Under the pieces are notes generated by a model, which saw nothing but the letters and a program-made list of their open reading frames with translations, had not been told where the DNA came from and made no database searches. Source: Diplodia intermedia (taxonomy: Eukaryota > Ascomycota > Dothideomycetes > Botryosphaeriales > Botryosphaeriaceae). Taken from it: a stretch of 64,000 nt of DNA. The translations under genes were made by a program, and so were the position numbers. This document shows, in pieces, positions 35,461 through 46,769 of the stretch. The first letter of the stretch is position 1. Each line of letters opens with the position of its first letter. The DNA lies in assembly GCA_021495925.1 (NCBI GenBank), contig JAKEKT010000096.1, positions 62,001 to 126,000 of the forward strand, written 5' to 3'.

Positions 35461-38200
35461 CCGCGCAGCACGCATCCAGACCTCGGCGGGCAGGCGCCGC
35501 GCGGGGCGTCAACATCTCCACCGCGGACTCGCACGCCCCAAGCGGCTCCAGCAATACATAGCGCGGGCTCGTCAGGGTCAGATTGCGCAAAGGGGACGTC
35601 ATTGCGTCGGCGGAGGGGTGCTCGGGCATCACGTGGGCAAGCGTGGTCCCTGGCGAGCGGCGGTCGAGACGCCTGGCCATGAGGTCAACCGCCGTTAGAC
35701 TTTAGGTTGTCGGCGGGACGGCCATCGTGAAACAGGGCCAGCAGGCTTGGTGGCACGTGTGGAGTGCATAGGGCGGAGGCGGTCGTCTGGCAGTGGGCGG
35801 AAGCGCGGTGCGCGAGTGCAAATATAGATCGGCCATGCCCAGAGCAGCGTGCGGGCAAATTGCGTGGGCGACGGGAGGCAGCGGCGCAATATACATGGAC
35901 AGAGCCGTGGGCCACGCTGTCTCAGCGAGGGGCGGCGGCGTGGTCCTCCGCAGCACGGGATTGCTTGATTGCGGACGCTGGTGTGCGAAAGTCGTTCGAT
36001 TGCGCTCAGGGCCCAAACGCTGCGCTCAGGCTGCGTACGGCGTGCTCGAGCCGGCTAGCGCAGGTGTGCCTGCCCCCAGCGACCGCCTGTAATGAAATGG
36101 CGTCTCGACACGGACGAGATCGGCGGAGCTCGAGGCCGCAGTACCCTGGCCGGCCGGTGAGCTAGGCAGAAGAATGCAATCTGGCGGCGTGATTCGTGGG
36201 CGCCCGCCACTTTGCGCGCGGTCTCTGACAATAGTCGGTTTCGACAGGCTGCCGTGACAAGTACGCAGCCATGCCTTGCGCAGCCTGATGAAACGGTTCG
36301 CCAAGCGCAAGAGCGCGCTACTCGCATAGCGCCTGGCTGGCTGGCTGATGAGCGGAAGGCCGGGATGCGGCGAGCGGCCGAGCGCGGCGACGGATGGGCG
36401 GTAGCGCGGGCCTGCACACATGCGACTCTCTGCTGGCTCTGTGGTCAGAGCGATGCTTCGGCGACTTGTTGAGGTGAGCATTCCCTGCCGCACGCACCGG
36501 CCAGAGCAGTCGTGGAGTCGCAACGCATCGAGCAACGACGAAGGGAAGCAGCACTCCCGTCTCTTGTCGCTGAGCAGCGATCCCGGCCCGCGACTATTGG
36601 CCGTGAGGCCGCTACACCGCAACGGGCAGCGTTCGGAAGCCGGCCCAGGGGGACTCGCCGCCGGGAGATGGCAGCCGTATCGCTAGGCTGGCTCGATAGC
36701 GCTGAGCCTGGTGGCTTCGTCAGGACTTCGCGTGGTTTGGCGAGGCCTGTCGCGCGCTGCTGGTGGTTGTGCGTGGTGGAGTCGAGAGCCGTGCATGGGT
36801 AGTCAGCAACGGAGACGGGGCTGGAGAACCCTGGCCCGCGAGCAGGCAAAGTGTTTCGATGCACTCGGGGATTTATGGTCGAAGGCAGTGTGGAGGGCAG
36901 GCAATCACACGGCAGCCGTGCAAGGCCCTTTTTCGAGCCGGGCGATCGCCTAGATTACGGACAAGGGTCGGCCACAGAACAAAACAACCCATGCATTCTA
37001 GCTCAAAACCAACGACGTATTGTAACTTTGCTCGACGAGCACCTACTCCAGCGCATCAACGACGTCAAACAGCACGGCCGCAGGGCTCCTGTCTCTCGGC
37101 CGCCCAGCAGGGCCCTCGACTTGCACAAGCACAGCGTGCGTAGTGTCGCTGCCTGTGTCTGTATCTATTTCTCCGTGATCGACGTTGATGGGATTCTTCC
37201 GAGGTCGTCTAGTAGCGGCCAATTCAGGATTCTGGTTTTCCCCACCGTTCAAGACGTTAGCACTCCCTACCTGGAGTCCCGACGTCACATGTGAACCTTG
37301 GGTTCGGTTTCTCGCCGCTGTCGTTCAGGATCTCGATCCGCGGGCCGTTACTGCAACCGCAGGTGAAGGAGCAGCTGGAGCGTCGACAAGGAAGGGAAGA
37401 AAACAAAACACGCACACAGGACATCACGCCATTGATTTCCCAAGAACTGCTGCTCCACATCTCGCTCTGATACGCGACGACGCTGTCGCTGCTGCTGACA
37501 CGCTGCCAGAACAGCCGCCTTGCCGGAGTTACGCGCTCAGCCGCGAAAACGTTACGCCAGCGCTGCGGCAGCGTGCGACCGGGGGCGGGCACGGTCGCGC
37601 CCCCTGTCAGCATGGGTGCGCCAAGCAATCTGCAACACCGGCTCTGCACTTGCACGCCCCCGGCGCCGGCCCCGTCGGGAAGACGACGAGGATCAAGGCC
37701 AGGATCTGCTAGCAGGTAGATCCCGACGCCCGCATCTGGACGCCAGGACCCCCCGCCGCACGCTCATTTCGACCGTGCCAGCCCGCGCACCGCATCCGCC
37801 AGCTGGCGCGCGCGTTCATTTCACCTCCCAGGCCTGGAATGACGGTGCGGTCGGACCGTTTGTGGCCGTCGAGCGACTCAGGAACCCGTGGTTTGCGCGG
37901 GGTCAACCTTAGTTGTCTCGCCCTCGCCGCGCGCCGTGTGCCTGTGCCTGTGCGTGCTGGCAGATCGTCGCCGAGCCGCTGGCCAAGCAAGGGCTCCAAC
38001 GTCCCAGCTCGCTGCCCACTGCGCTCCGTATCGCACCGCAAGCACCGCGCGCCCTAAAGCGGTCCAATTCCTCGCGCACGTCCTGCGCAGCCTCCCACGC
38101 CGTTACCGGCAAACCACCCGATCCCAGAAGCGGCATCGCCTCTGTGAGCAGCGACGTTTTGATCATCCTGCCGGGGAGGATTATCCCTACCCGCCAGGCC
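35461..38200. other. GC-rich non-coding tract upstream of the WOPR gene
   Basis: About 2.7 kb, with short overlapping frames on both strands that are Arg/Ala/Pro-rich and motif-free. It is presumed distal promoter of the WOPR regulator. No binding site could be assigned by eye. Confidence 0.45.
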
Positions 38201-38803
38201 TAACGTCCTCCAGCTTTAAGGGACCTCGTCGGCCGGTTTGAGGGCGTCATCGCTCCTCAGCCCTCTGCTCATCGCGGCCTCGCAGACACACAACTCGCTC
38301 GCCTTCGCCCTCTTCCCCAGCACCACTCTGCTCCCGCTCAGCACCTCCGCGCCTGCACACTGCACACCGCACTCTCGCACGTGAGCGCGCCCGCCGGCCG
38401 ACTCCAGCTCTCCCCCAAGCTCCGCGCCAGCGCTGCCCCTCGCCGCCGCCGCTCCTCGCGCCGCCTGCCCTCGAGGTCGCCGCGCCCCATAGGCTGAATG
38501 CTTCGTGTTCTGCACCCCGAGTCCCGCTTTGGTGGGGACCACTACCGCGAAAACGTGGTGGGAAAGGACCTCTTCGCCCCGCTGCTCGACTACGGCCTGA
38601 GGACCTTCAGCACCAGCGAGCCATTGGCCTTTCCGGAAGCCCCAAAACCCTCCATCGCTAGCCCTTCGCCGCCAGCTGCTGTAAGTCGCGCTCCCTGCCT
38701 CCGCAACACTCGCATAAGCCCCTCCATCAATAAGCTTCTACCCTTCCCCTTCCGGCCGCTGCACCCGAGTCGCTTTGCCTAATTGAGTGTGCAGGCCGGC
38801 GCT
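38201..38803 (+). promoter_or_regulatory. Pyrimidine-rich leader of the WOPR gene with a 5' intron
   Basis: From about 38250 the plus strand is C- and CT-rich with no ATG until 38498. A GTAAGT donor at 38681 and a GTGCAG acceptor ending at 38794 (possible branch CCTAATTG) define a 114-nt intron just before the main start at 38804. Splicing makes the 38498 frame (61 codons, no stop) continuous with the main ORF. The leader is therefore either a 5' UTR with an unterminated upstream ATG or the true N-terminal coding exon. Confidence 0.55.
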
Positions 38804-40603
38804 ATGGACTTCAACGACGATCACAGAGCCCACAACTCCAGGACCCTGATGCCTATCCGCTCCACCAGCGCCTATATGTCGCCGCAGAGCCAGACCAGCT
38901 CCAGCAATGGCTCCTACTCACTCGCCCACTCCACCATGCGCCACGACAGCTCGTTCCCCTCGCCTTACAGCGACTCGCCAGTGCACTCTAATTCTTCTTA
39001 CTTTCCGACGAGCCATGCCTCGCAGACTTCCAAGAGCCTGGGGATGCCCAAGCTGCCAGGTGCTCTTCCGAGCCATGCCATCGCCCACCGTTATGCCAGC
39101 GGCAGCTATGCCGAATCCCAAACCAGCGACAGCGATCGTCTCAGCCTAACAAGGACCACCAGCGCTTCTCCTGTCGCACCGAACGTCAACTCCATCCCAC
39201 CTGTTCCGTCTAATCTTAATGCCAACATGCAGCCCACATGGCACGGTTTCGTCCACACCACCCAAGATGCTCTGACCATCATCGAGGCGTGTCTCAACGG
39301 CACCCTTGTTCACTGCCCACGCCGACCGCACGACAGAGAAAGAGCTTCCCTCATCCGGAGCGGGTCCGTCTTCGTGTACGAGGAGTCAACCTCCGGTATC
39401 AAGCGGTGGACCGACGGCCTGTCCTGGAGTCCCAGCCGCATCATGGGCAACTTCCTCGTGTACCGCGAGCTTGAGCGTCCATTTCCGCCTGGCGAGAAGA
39501 AGCGGGCGAACCGCCAGCGTACCAAGAGCGCTCGCACCGAGCCCTACTCTCGGTCTAGTGCTCCTTCTCACTACAGCGAGGATCCCCCGTATGAGATTCC
39601 TGATTCGAAGGACCGGAAGATCACTGGATCACTCGTCGATTCCTACGACTTCAAACGCGGCGGCTTGCTCAAGAGAACTTTGAGCGTCACTGTCAATGGT
39701 TGCACACACCATTTGATCGCATATTACACCATCGAGGATGCCAAGGATCAGTCCACCCTCTTCCGGCCGGGTCACGACCATCGCCTAGCGAATTGCCATC
39801 CTCGCAAGGAGCTTATAACTGACCAGAAGTTCCGAAGTGAGCAGAATCCCGACCCATGTATTCTTTTCATTTCACTGACAGCAACCTTAGGTCCCATTCA
39901 GGATCCTGATGACGTTCTTCCGTATCCGCCTTACATGCACGGCACGCAGGGCCTGACCGGCCCTATCGGGTCATATGCCTCTTCCTATCACCCTCACCAG
40001 CCTTACCAGCCTGTCATGCCTGGAATGTCGAGCAGCATTCACCACGCGTACCACACCTCTTCGCAGCCCATGACCAGCCTTCACGCAGCCGCAAGCAGTG
40101 GCGCGGGTTATCCGGGAATCCCCACGAGCTCTTCGAGCCCTACGGCCGTGTTTGGAAGCAGCGGGCAGATGATTCCTGGGGCCAGGCAATCGCAAGGTCT
40201 GATTAGCCCGTTGAGCAGTTTGCACTTGGGACAGGCGCCCGGGCATCAGCCTCGGTCTGGATATGAAGGCGTCCCCACGGAGATGCCAGGACCGGCCTCC
40301 CTCGACTACCAGCCGTACCCACACGAGACTTCGTACACCACGGCCACGGGCTCGGCCTTTGGCCAGAACTTTGGCTTTGAGCAGTCAAGCCATGGGATGT
40401 CGAGCCAGCCCCACTATCACGGCAGCATCAGCGACATGAGCGAGGATTCGCAGGTCTCTCCGGACCACATGTTCGGCGAGGGGCCGGTTCAACCGGCCGG
40501 AGCATACCCGTGCTACTCCAGCTCCGAAGCGCAGCACTCCCGTCACGACACACTGGGGGCCTTTGACGAAAAGGCGCCGCATTTTTCGAACAATTTCAGC
40601 TGA
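38804..40603 (+). CDS. RYP1: WOPR-domain (Gti1/Pac2 family) transcription factor, Wor1/Ryp1/Sge1-type master regulator
   Basis: Model: join(38804..39836, 39891..40603), 581 aa. The 54-nt intron (GTGAGC...CTTAG, branch CTGAC) is a multiple of three and stop-free; splicing gives 'KFRSPIQDPDD'. A 145-residue Ser-rich N-terminus precedes the WOPR domain. The first WOPR half starts at about 146 with 'WHGFVHTTQDALTIIEACL' and carries 'CPRRPHDRERASLIRSG', 'SGIKRWTDGLSWSPSRI' and 'YRELERPFPPGEKKRA'. The second half starts at about 285 with 'GGLLKRTLSVTVNGCTHHLI'. The rest is Ser/Pro/Gly/His/Tyr-rich and disordered. 'PRRPHDRER' and 'PFPPGEKKRA' fit the Wor1/Ryp1/Sge1 branch rather than Pac2. Known orthologues control white-opaque switching (C. 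albicans), temperature-dependent yeast growth (Histoplasma) and effector expression (Fusarium). A 64-residue N-terminal extension from 38498 is possible. Confidence 0.9.
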   Translation: MDFNDDHRAHNSRTLMPIRSTSAYMSPQSQTSSSNGSYSLAHSTMRHDSSFPSPYSDSPVHSNSSYFPTSHASQTSKSLGMPKLPGALPSHAIAHRYASGSYAESQTSDSDRLSLTRTTSASPVAPNVNSIPPVPSNLNANMQPTWHGFVHTTQDALTIIEACLNGTLVHCPRRPHDRERASLIRSGSVFVYEESTSGIKRWTDGLSWSPSRIMGNFLVYRELERPFPPGEKKRANRQRTKSARTEPYSRSSAPSHYSEDPPYEIPDSKDRKITGSLVDSYDFKRGGLLKRTLSVTVNGCTHHLIAYYTIEDAKDQSTLFRPGHDHRLANCHPRKELITDQKFRSEQNPDPCILFISLTATLGPIQDPDDVLPYPPYMHGTQGLTGPIGSYASSYHPHQPYQPVMPGMSSSIHHAYHTSSQPMTSLHAAASSGAGYPGIPTSSSSPTAVFGSSGQMIPGARQSQGLISPLSSLHLGQAPGHQPRSGYEGVPTEMPGPASLDYQPYPHETSYTTATGSAFGQNFGFEQSSHGMSSQPHYHGSISDMSEDSQVSPDHMFGEGPVQPAGAYPCYSSSEAQHSRHDTLGAFDEKAPHFSNNFS

Positions 40604-41740
40604 GCGGTCCTCTTATGACGATGATGCGTTCGAATTCTCCGAGTCTACGAATACACTGTTTCCTTTGTCTATTTCCTGTCCTCTGTACGATGTACTGGCG
40701 AGTCTCGGCGTTGGTGGGATCGTTCTGTTCACAACATTTCTGCACTGGGTGGCGCTAGGCCACATGGGCATCATTCGCTCTCGATACCACATTTCCCTTC
40801 GGATTCATGCGGGCCCGACTCGTGGAAAGCTGGGCATTCAGGCCGCAACTAATCTTTCCACCGCTACACTGCGTATGTCGGGAGCCCTCTCGATACCCAT
40901 TCGGATACTTCCGCGTTTCATTTCTTTTGCTCGTATATTGCTTTGATATCACCAATTAAATACGTCTGGTTTTCCAATGTGGTCGGAGGCAGGGCTGGGC
41001 CAAAAGGAGGGAGGGTGGCGCTACAGGGGGAGGCGTTTGCTTCATTTGGTCGTCGAAAATATTGTCATTCAGATATATTTAGAATCGGCTAGCTGCTACT
41101 TGAGTGTGGCACTGGGTATGGGGAAAACAGTCGCGGGATGATAAAATCAAATGCACAGATGTTTCAGCATGCTGGCCTTTTGCGGGTGACGTCCAGGACG
41201 AAGCATCGAGAAGACAGGATCAAGCCTGGAGAGAGGTCGGCGACGTTGGTGACGTTGGCGAGCCTGGATGAGCCTCGCGCAGCCCCTGGCTCGAGGGTCC
41301 TATAGCAGAGCCGTTGTGGTGGTGTGGCTGCATATACTTCGGGCGGACCACGAGCTGACACCATGAGAGATCGCGTCGGCCCGCCGGGGGCGATGGCGCG
41401 GGCAGGACCTAGGCTTAGTCAGGGGCGCCGGCGGACGTGCCGCTTCGGGCTGGGGCATGTGCGCGCCGAGTAAGCAGCGTCTGAGTCGCACTGCGCAAAT
41501 TCTGAGCGTAGAGATCACCGCGCCGGAAGCCGTGGAAGACAAGGCGCAGCGTCGACAGCGACAGCCGGATCTCGCTTGACGTGCACGCCCCAAGGGCAAG
41601 CAATCGCCGGCAAGCAATTCCAATTCCTTGCGCCTGGACGCTCCGCTGACCTCACCCAGCCATCGACCTGCCTCTGCCACCTGCCACCCGCATCGCCACC
41701 AACCCTGTCCCGCCCTGCCGCAGCATCATGCGATAGTGCC
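40604..41740. other. Intergenic: WOPR 3' flank and CRD1 promoter
   Basis: This 1.1 kb lies between plus-strand genes. The left half should be the WOPR 3' UTR. The last 120 bp before CRD1 are C-rich (CACC/CCTC), suggesting a start region. No further gene is recognised; longer frames at 41515..42156 are shadows of the CRD1 first exon. Confidence 0.5.
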
Positions 41741-43862
41741 ATGGCCGTCAATCCGCAGCAGCCCACCGCCCTTCTCGCGCGGCTGGTTGCGCGCTCGTCG
41801 CCGCTGTCGTGCGCTCCGGCTCGGACGCAGTCCCCAGCCATTGGGCAGCGAGGGCTGCTCCACGTCCGCACGTGGACGCCGCCCGCCTCTGAGCTCGCGC
41901 GGAGCCAACGGCTTCCGTTGGGCTGCAACCGCTGGAGCGCGGCCCGGATCGCTGTGCTGGGGAGCAGAGCGTCGCAGCAACCTGGATGTGCCATCGCGCC
42001 TAGGTGAGCGCCGCCCTCTGTCACCTCCCACCCAGCACCTTCCTTACTCATGCGCCGAGGGCAGGCTGTTCTCCGCGTCGAGGCTTCGCAGGGCAGCACA
42101 CGAGGGACCGCAGGGAGACCGCAGTCGCAGCCAGACGGTGAGTGCTTTCTTTGCATCAGCTGCCCTCATGCTCTCCTGCTGGTCTGTGTCCGCCCTCTGA
42201 ATCATGTCACGCTGGCTTTGGCATCTGCTCAATTCCGTGCGCTTCTGGTCCTGACACGGCTTTCCACGTGCGCCCCGACGACTCCATCGTTCTCATCTAT
42301 TTGCTTCTCCTCCACCACCATCCGCGGGTCGTACGATCTGCCGTTTCGCTGACTCGCTGCCGTCCGGTGCCGAGGCTGCGCGGCAGTTGAGTGCCGAGGT
42401 TCGTTGCTTGGGTTTATCCCATCGGCACTCTCATGCTCGCCATTGGCCGCCTGTCGTTGCTCTGTCCCTCCGTCCTTGTCGTTTGCGAGCCTTCATTTAC
42501 CACGTTTTCGGATCCTGTTGCTCCTCCCCTCCCGTCATATACTCATGACAGCATTCGCGCAAGGATACCATGCACCTCCACCCCATCCCTGCGCACATCT
42601 GCTAACGAGTCATGTCCGCCAGCCCCAACCAAAAAAGCCTCTGATTGAGAAGACCAAGCAACTCCGGAACCAGCTCAGGTCGCTGACGACGCACGAAGCC
42701 GTCTGGAATGTCCCCAATGTCCTCACCTTCTCGCGTCTCGTCGCAGCCCCCGTGGTTGGCTACCTGATTCTGCACGACCACCATGCGTGGGCTCTGGGCC
42801 TGTTCGCCTATGCCGGCATCACGGACCTCGTCGACGGATGGATCGCTCGTCGGTGGAATTTGCAAACTGTCGTCGGTAGCGTTGTCGATCCCATGGCTGA
42901 CAAACTCTTGATGGCCATCACCGTTGGCTGCCTGGCTGTCAAGGGAGCGTTACCCGGTATGCCCCGGCTCGAGTCCTGCGCACATGCCCACACCCCCCCC
43001 CTATTCCCCGCATCCGTGATCATCCGCACCGTTGTCAATCCCCCGCCCCGCTTCAGTCCACCCTCTCTCCCCGCATCCTGTCCATGTCCCCGTTTGGGTA
43101 TTGCGTTGGGCCGAGATGTCATCTGTCGGAGACACTTGCTGATGCGTATGTCCACGATTAGGTTCCCTCGCCATGTTGATCTTCGGTCGTGACGCGTCGC
43201 TCGCCATCGCCGCCATTTACTTCCGCTACGCCTCGCTGCCCTCCCCCAAGACGTTCGCCCGTTACTGGGATTTCTCGTTGCCGTCCGCTGAGGTCCATCC
43301 GACGACCGTGTCCAAGTTCAACACTTTCCTCCAACTTGCCCTGATCGGGCTGACTCTTCTCTTCCCCGTGATTGCATCCTCGGCTACCCAAGATGCGGGC
43401 CCCAACGGCACCATTTCAGATTCTCTTGCCACAGAAGGAGGTCACTCCGAGCCCGCTGACGCCTCTGGGTCTTCCTTCGCCCCGTCTCCCCCTTCCCCCA
43501 CCGCACAAACCGCAAGCCCAGCCGCAGTCACCTCGACTGGCCCTCCACAAGGTGAATCCAAAGGACCGGTCTTCCCCTCAGCCATCTACAAAGCCACGGA
43601 CGCAGGAACTCTCTCCTCCGCCGTGATAGCATTGCAGATCCTTGTCGGCGTAACCACCGTGTGGAGTGGTTTCAGCTATGCAATCCTTAAAGATGCTGTA
43701 ACCATCCTGGGATCGAACGAGGCCTTGAAGAGGAAGCAAGGCGCAAGAGGAAGAGCGATCATTGGCGCAAGTTTCGGATTGGTGTGTCTCGCTGCCGCTT
43801 GGTGGGGCGTCAGGGTGCAGCAACTGGAGGAGGACAAGAAACGGAATGCCCACGCACGGTGA
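41741..43862 (+). CDS. CRD1: Cardiolipin synthase (CDP-alcohol phosphatidyltransferase)
   Basis: Model: join(41741..42003, 42065..42137, 42623..42956, 43162..43862), 456 aa. Exons 1-2 encode a long Arg/Ser/Ala-rich mitochondrial presequence. The catalytic CDP-OH-P motif D-x2-D-G-x2-A-R-x8-G-x3-D-x3-D is complete, 'DLVDGWIARRW' through 'GSVVDPMADK' at about residues 180-206. 'NVPNVLTFSRLVAAPVVGYL' precedes it. The eukaryotic-type enzyme condenses CDP-diacylglycerol with phosphatidylglycerol in the mitochondrial inner membrane, downstream of PGS1. Membrane segments follow ('TFLQLALIGLTLLFPVI', 'AIIGASFGLVCLAAAWWG'), separated by a Ser/Pro/Thr-rich insertion of about 85 residues. Introns 2 (485 nt) and 3 (205 nt) are long for this locus. 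Exon 2 and its borders are inferred from phase and splice signals only, so the presequence is less certain than the catalytic part. Confidence 0.88.
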
Positions 43863-46769
43863 TGGTGTTGTCCGAAATGGACCTGGCCACGGGTATGGAC
43901 ATTGATCTAAACAAGGCATGTAAATATGACGCAGAGACCACTGAGGCACAGCTGGACTGCTCCAAAAAGAAAAGGCAGGATAAAGGCCACCAACATACCT
44001 GAGCATCACGAAGTGCTGGCTGAGAATGGTGAGTGATAAGAGAACGAGCTGCTGTGTGGTGGACAGGAAATCCGGATCAACACCGGACGGAGCTCGGTGG
44101 ACAGGTGGGTTTCATGAAGCAGATGCCGCAGTCTTATACGCGGCGCGTTTCTCGGATATCTCCCCCACAACCCGCTACGCCGCGTTGAAGGCTGGCAGTC
44201 TAGCGCCGTATCTGTTTTTCCAAGCTCAAGCTTTCAGCCTGCGTCCGGCCCGGTGGTGGCGAAATGCACGAGAATGGGGGCGAGATCTACGATGAACAGC
44301 CACTCACTTGCGGATGAATGTTCCAATTCGGCAAACGCATGAGATCAACCTTTTGCTTCGCTGTGAACCACAAGGCAAGTGGGGGGTTCGGGTGGTTTTA
44401 AAGTTTGGCGTGGTGGTGGTTGGTGGCGTGAGATTTCCTCTCACGAACCCCCCCGACTTTTTGGCGTTTTTTGGCTGGTCCGGAGCCCTACTGTGTACCT
44501 GTGTACCTTTACCTATTTCCCAATAGAGTAAGAAAACCGGCCTCGGTGTGCGGCGGACCACGTTCCCGAGTTGGACGCTAGGCCACATACGGGACGTGAG
44601 CCGATCGGGGTGGCTTATTTCTTTCTTTTAAACCAACGTACATACATGCGTTGTTGGCTATCACCCGTTAGCTTCTTCTTAAAACCTTCGCCCATCTTTT
44701 CTTGCTTCCGTCACGCTGCGGAGCTTACTGACCACAGTGGTTGTGGCTGCGCCACTTGTCGTGAGTTGTCAGTCGATCACTACGCTCGCGCCGCGCCGTC
44801 CCGTGGGGGTTCGACGGCGGCGCTGCGAAACGGCAGGTGGGTGGTGATAAGCCGGCCGATCGCTAAATTTAGGTGGCGGGTCGGCGGCGTTTTACGATGT
44901 CGAACTATTGCTTGAAGTGGGACCTGTCCGTCCGCTTGAGTTCGAACTTCCCTTGGTCCGCTCGCGGGGGTGTGTTCATCGTCCCTTTCGCCCGACTATC
45001 TATATTTCGTAGTTTCAAGGGTCAGAAACGGCCGAGCCGTTCTTGCTGTCGATTGAATTGAGAAGCATCGCTCGGCAGCTGTGGTTGGTTTGCGGTATGA
45101 CGATGGACGGGTCCTGGTGCCGGCAATTCGCTTCGGTTTCAACGCCGGGCAAGCTTGGTGGAGACGATTGTGACGCTTTGGAAAGCAACATTGCTCTATG
45201 AGCTTTCCTCTATGTCTGATTTGTGTTGAAGAGAATCTACAGCGTGGGCCTCGTCACGCAGTCTGCTTAGCACGCCAGTGTTATCAACACTCCAGTTCAT
45301 ACACAAGTAAGCGCCAACGGTCTGTATTACACGTTTGTTTTCACCCGAGGATGTGATTGTATGCATCAAGCCCCCACAAGCCACCAACAAGCATCAATCT
45401 CGGATGTGGACAATTAGCGCTTGATAGTGCTTAGTCTCGGACTAAACCGATGACCGAGGCCCACCGTCTCATGCGCTAGGCTATCGTTTTCCGGAAGTGA
45501 CGAGGAGGCAGAGGCGGAACTGGAAGCCTCTCTTCTTTCTTTCCACCCTTCCACTCTTCTCGTTTGCTATCGCCCTTGTCTCGTCATGTCACTTCATGGG
45601 GATCATGAGTGTGAGGAGGTCAAAGATCGGTGCTGGAACGCTGGCCTCCGCACTCAACACTGAGTGATGATTGCCCACTTTTGCCGCTTCCCTTTCCATA
45701 GTGGGGGATATTCACTTCTAGAGGGTTTGTATCGTTTCCTTACCTTCGCGAACTCGTTTCACTTTTCGTTAGCTTTCTTGCTCATTCGCTCCTTGGGGCC
45801 TGCTAGGAACAGACAATCATCCCTTTAATAGAGCGTGGTATATCGCTTCCACGCACCGAAATGGCAAGGACAAGAAGCTTTCCAAGCATCGTCCCCCACC
45901 CGCTCACCCTCATCCCGCTCGACACTTTCGGAAGCATCTTTCCGAACCTCCCTCGATACCTCCCAGGCCATGCATGGGTATACCCCGTCCGGACAGCGCA
46001 TCACGAGCACCATCAGCAATGAACGGGCATCGGTACTCTGGAATGGCCTCCTCCTCCTCCGATCAAAGAAATACCTCGCGGGCTCGGACACTTTCCCGAC
46101 AAAGCTTCCAGGCATGATACCCTGATGCTGCAGGGCGCTTTGGCGATTACCTGCTCGACTCCGTCATCACCCAGCAACGAGCACCATCACCATTAAAGAG
46201 CATCGTACAACACTGCTACAAGCTTCAAGCACGTGGATCGGAAACGAGGGATCCTCCAGAGACGCACAAGTCGGATGTGTCATCGACCGAAAGACACCCT
46301 CCCAGTCTGTTCGTCAGATTTGTCCTTCCACACGGCGACTGTGGAGGAAGAGGAACTGCGCATGTTGCAGGCTTCAAAGGCTCTCGCTGTCGTCTTTTGA
46401 ACATCCGCGATGCTGTGTCCAAGGGTTGGCCAGCTGAAGATTGCTGCTGGGATAACAGCTCAGACCTGCTATCCAACTAAGCACCTGAGAGCGATACCAC
46501 GGAGAGAAAAATTTGGAGTAATGTGTTCGAGATTAAGATATCTAACATCGGTAGGATGGCTGTCCACTACGCTGCCGCCGAAACGCACAAATTTCCAGAA
46601 AACATAAAGGCTGAAGCGCAATCCGAACTCCGAACCCCCTCGCCCTTTAAGACTCCATCCCGCACGCCATTCTATCCATACATCCCCTTCGCTGCATTAT
46701 CGCGGATCGGAACAACCAGTCATTAACCACCACCACCGCCCCACCACTCAACCAACATCGAACCTCCCT
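43863..46769. other. Convergent intergenic region, CRD1 / MFS transporter
   Basis: This 2.9 kb holds the 3' flanks of two converging genes. Frames at 45835..46125 (+) and 45825..46115 (-) are open on both strands for about 96 codons but carry no motif. A G-rich/C-rich inverted repeat lies near 44380..44456. No gene is supported. Confidence 0.45.

Noticed and set aside
44398..44406. TTAAAGTTT, matching the core motif recalled for Candida Wor1 binding
   Set aside because: A single exact 9-mer is expected about every 130 kb per both strands, it lies 3' of CRD1 rather than in the WOPR upstream region, and I found no exact copies in the 17 kb tract.
45825..46125. Overlapping 96-codon frames open on both strands
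   Set aside because: No motif, no neighbouring exon signals, and open in both directions, which is usual for chance frames.
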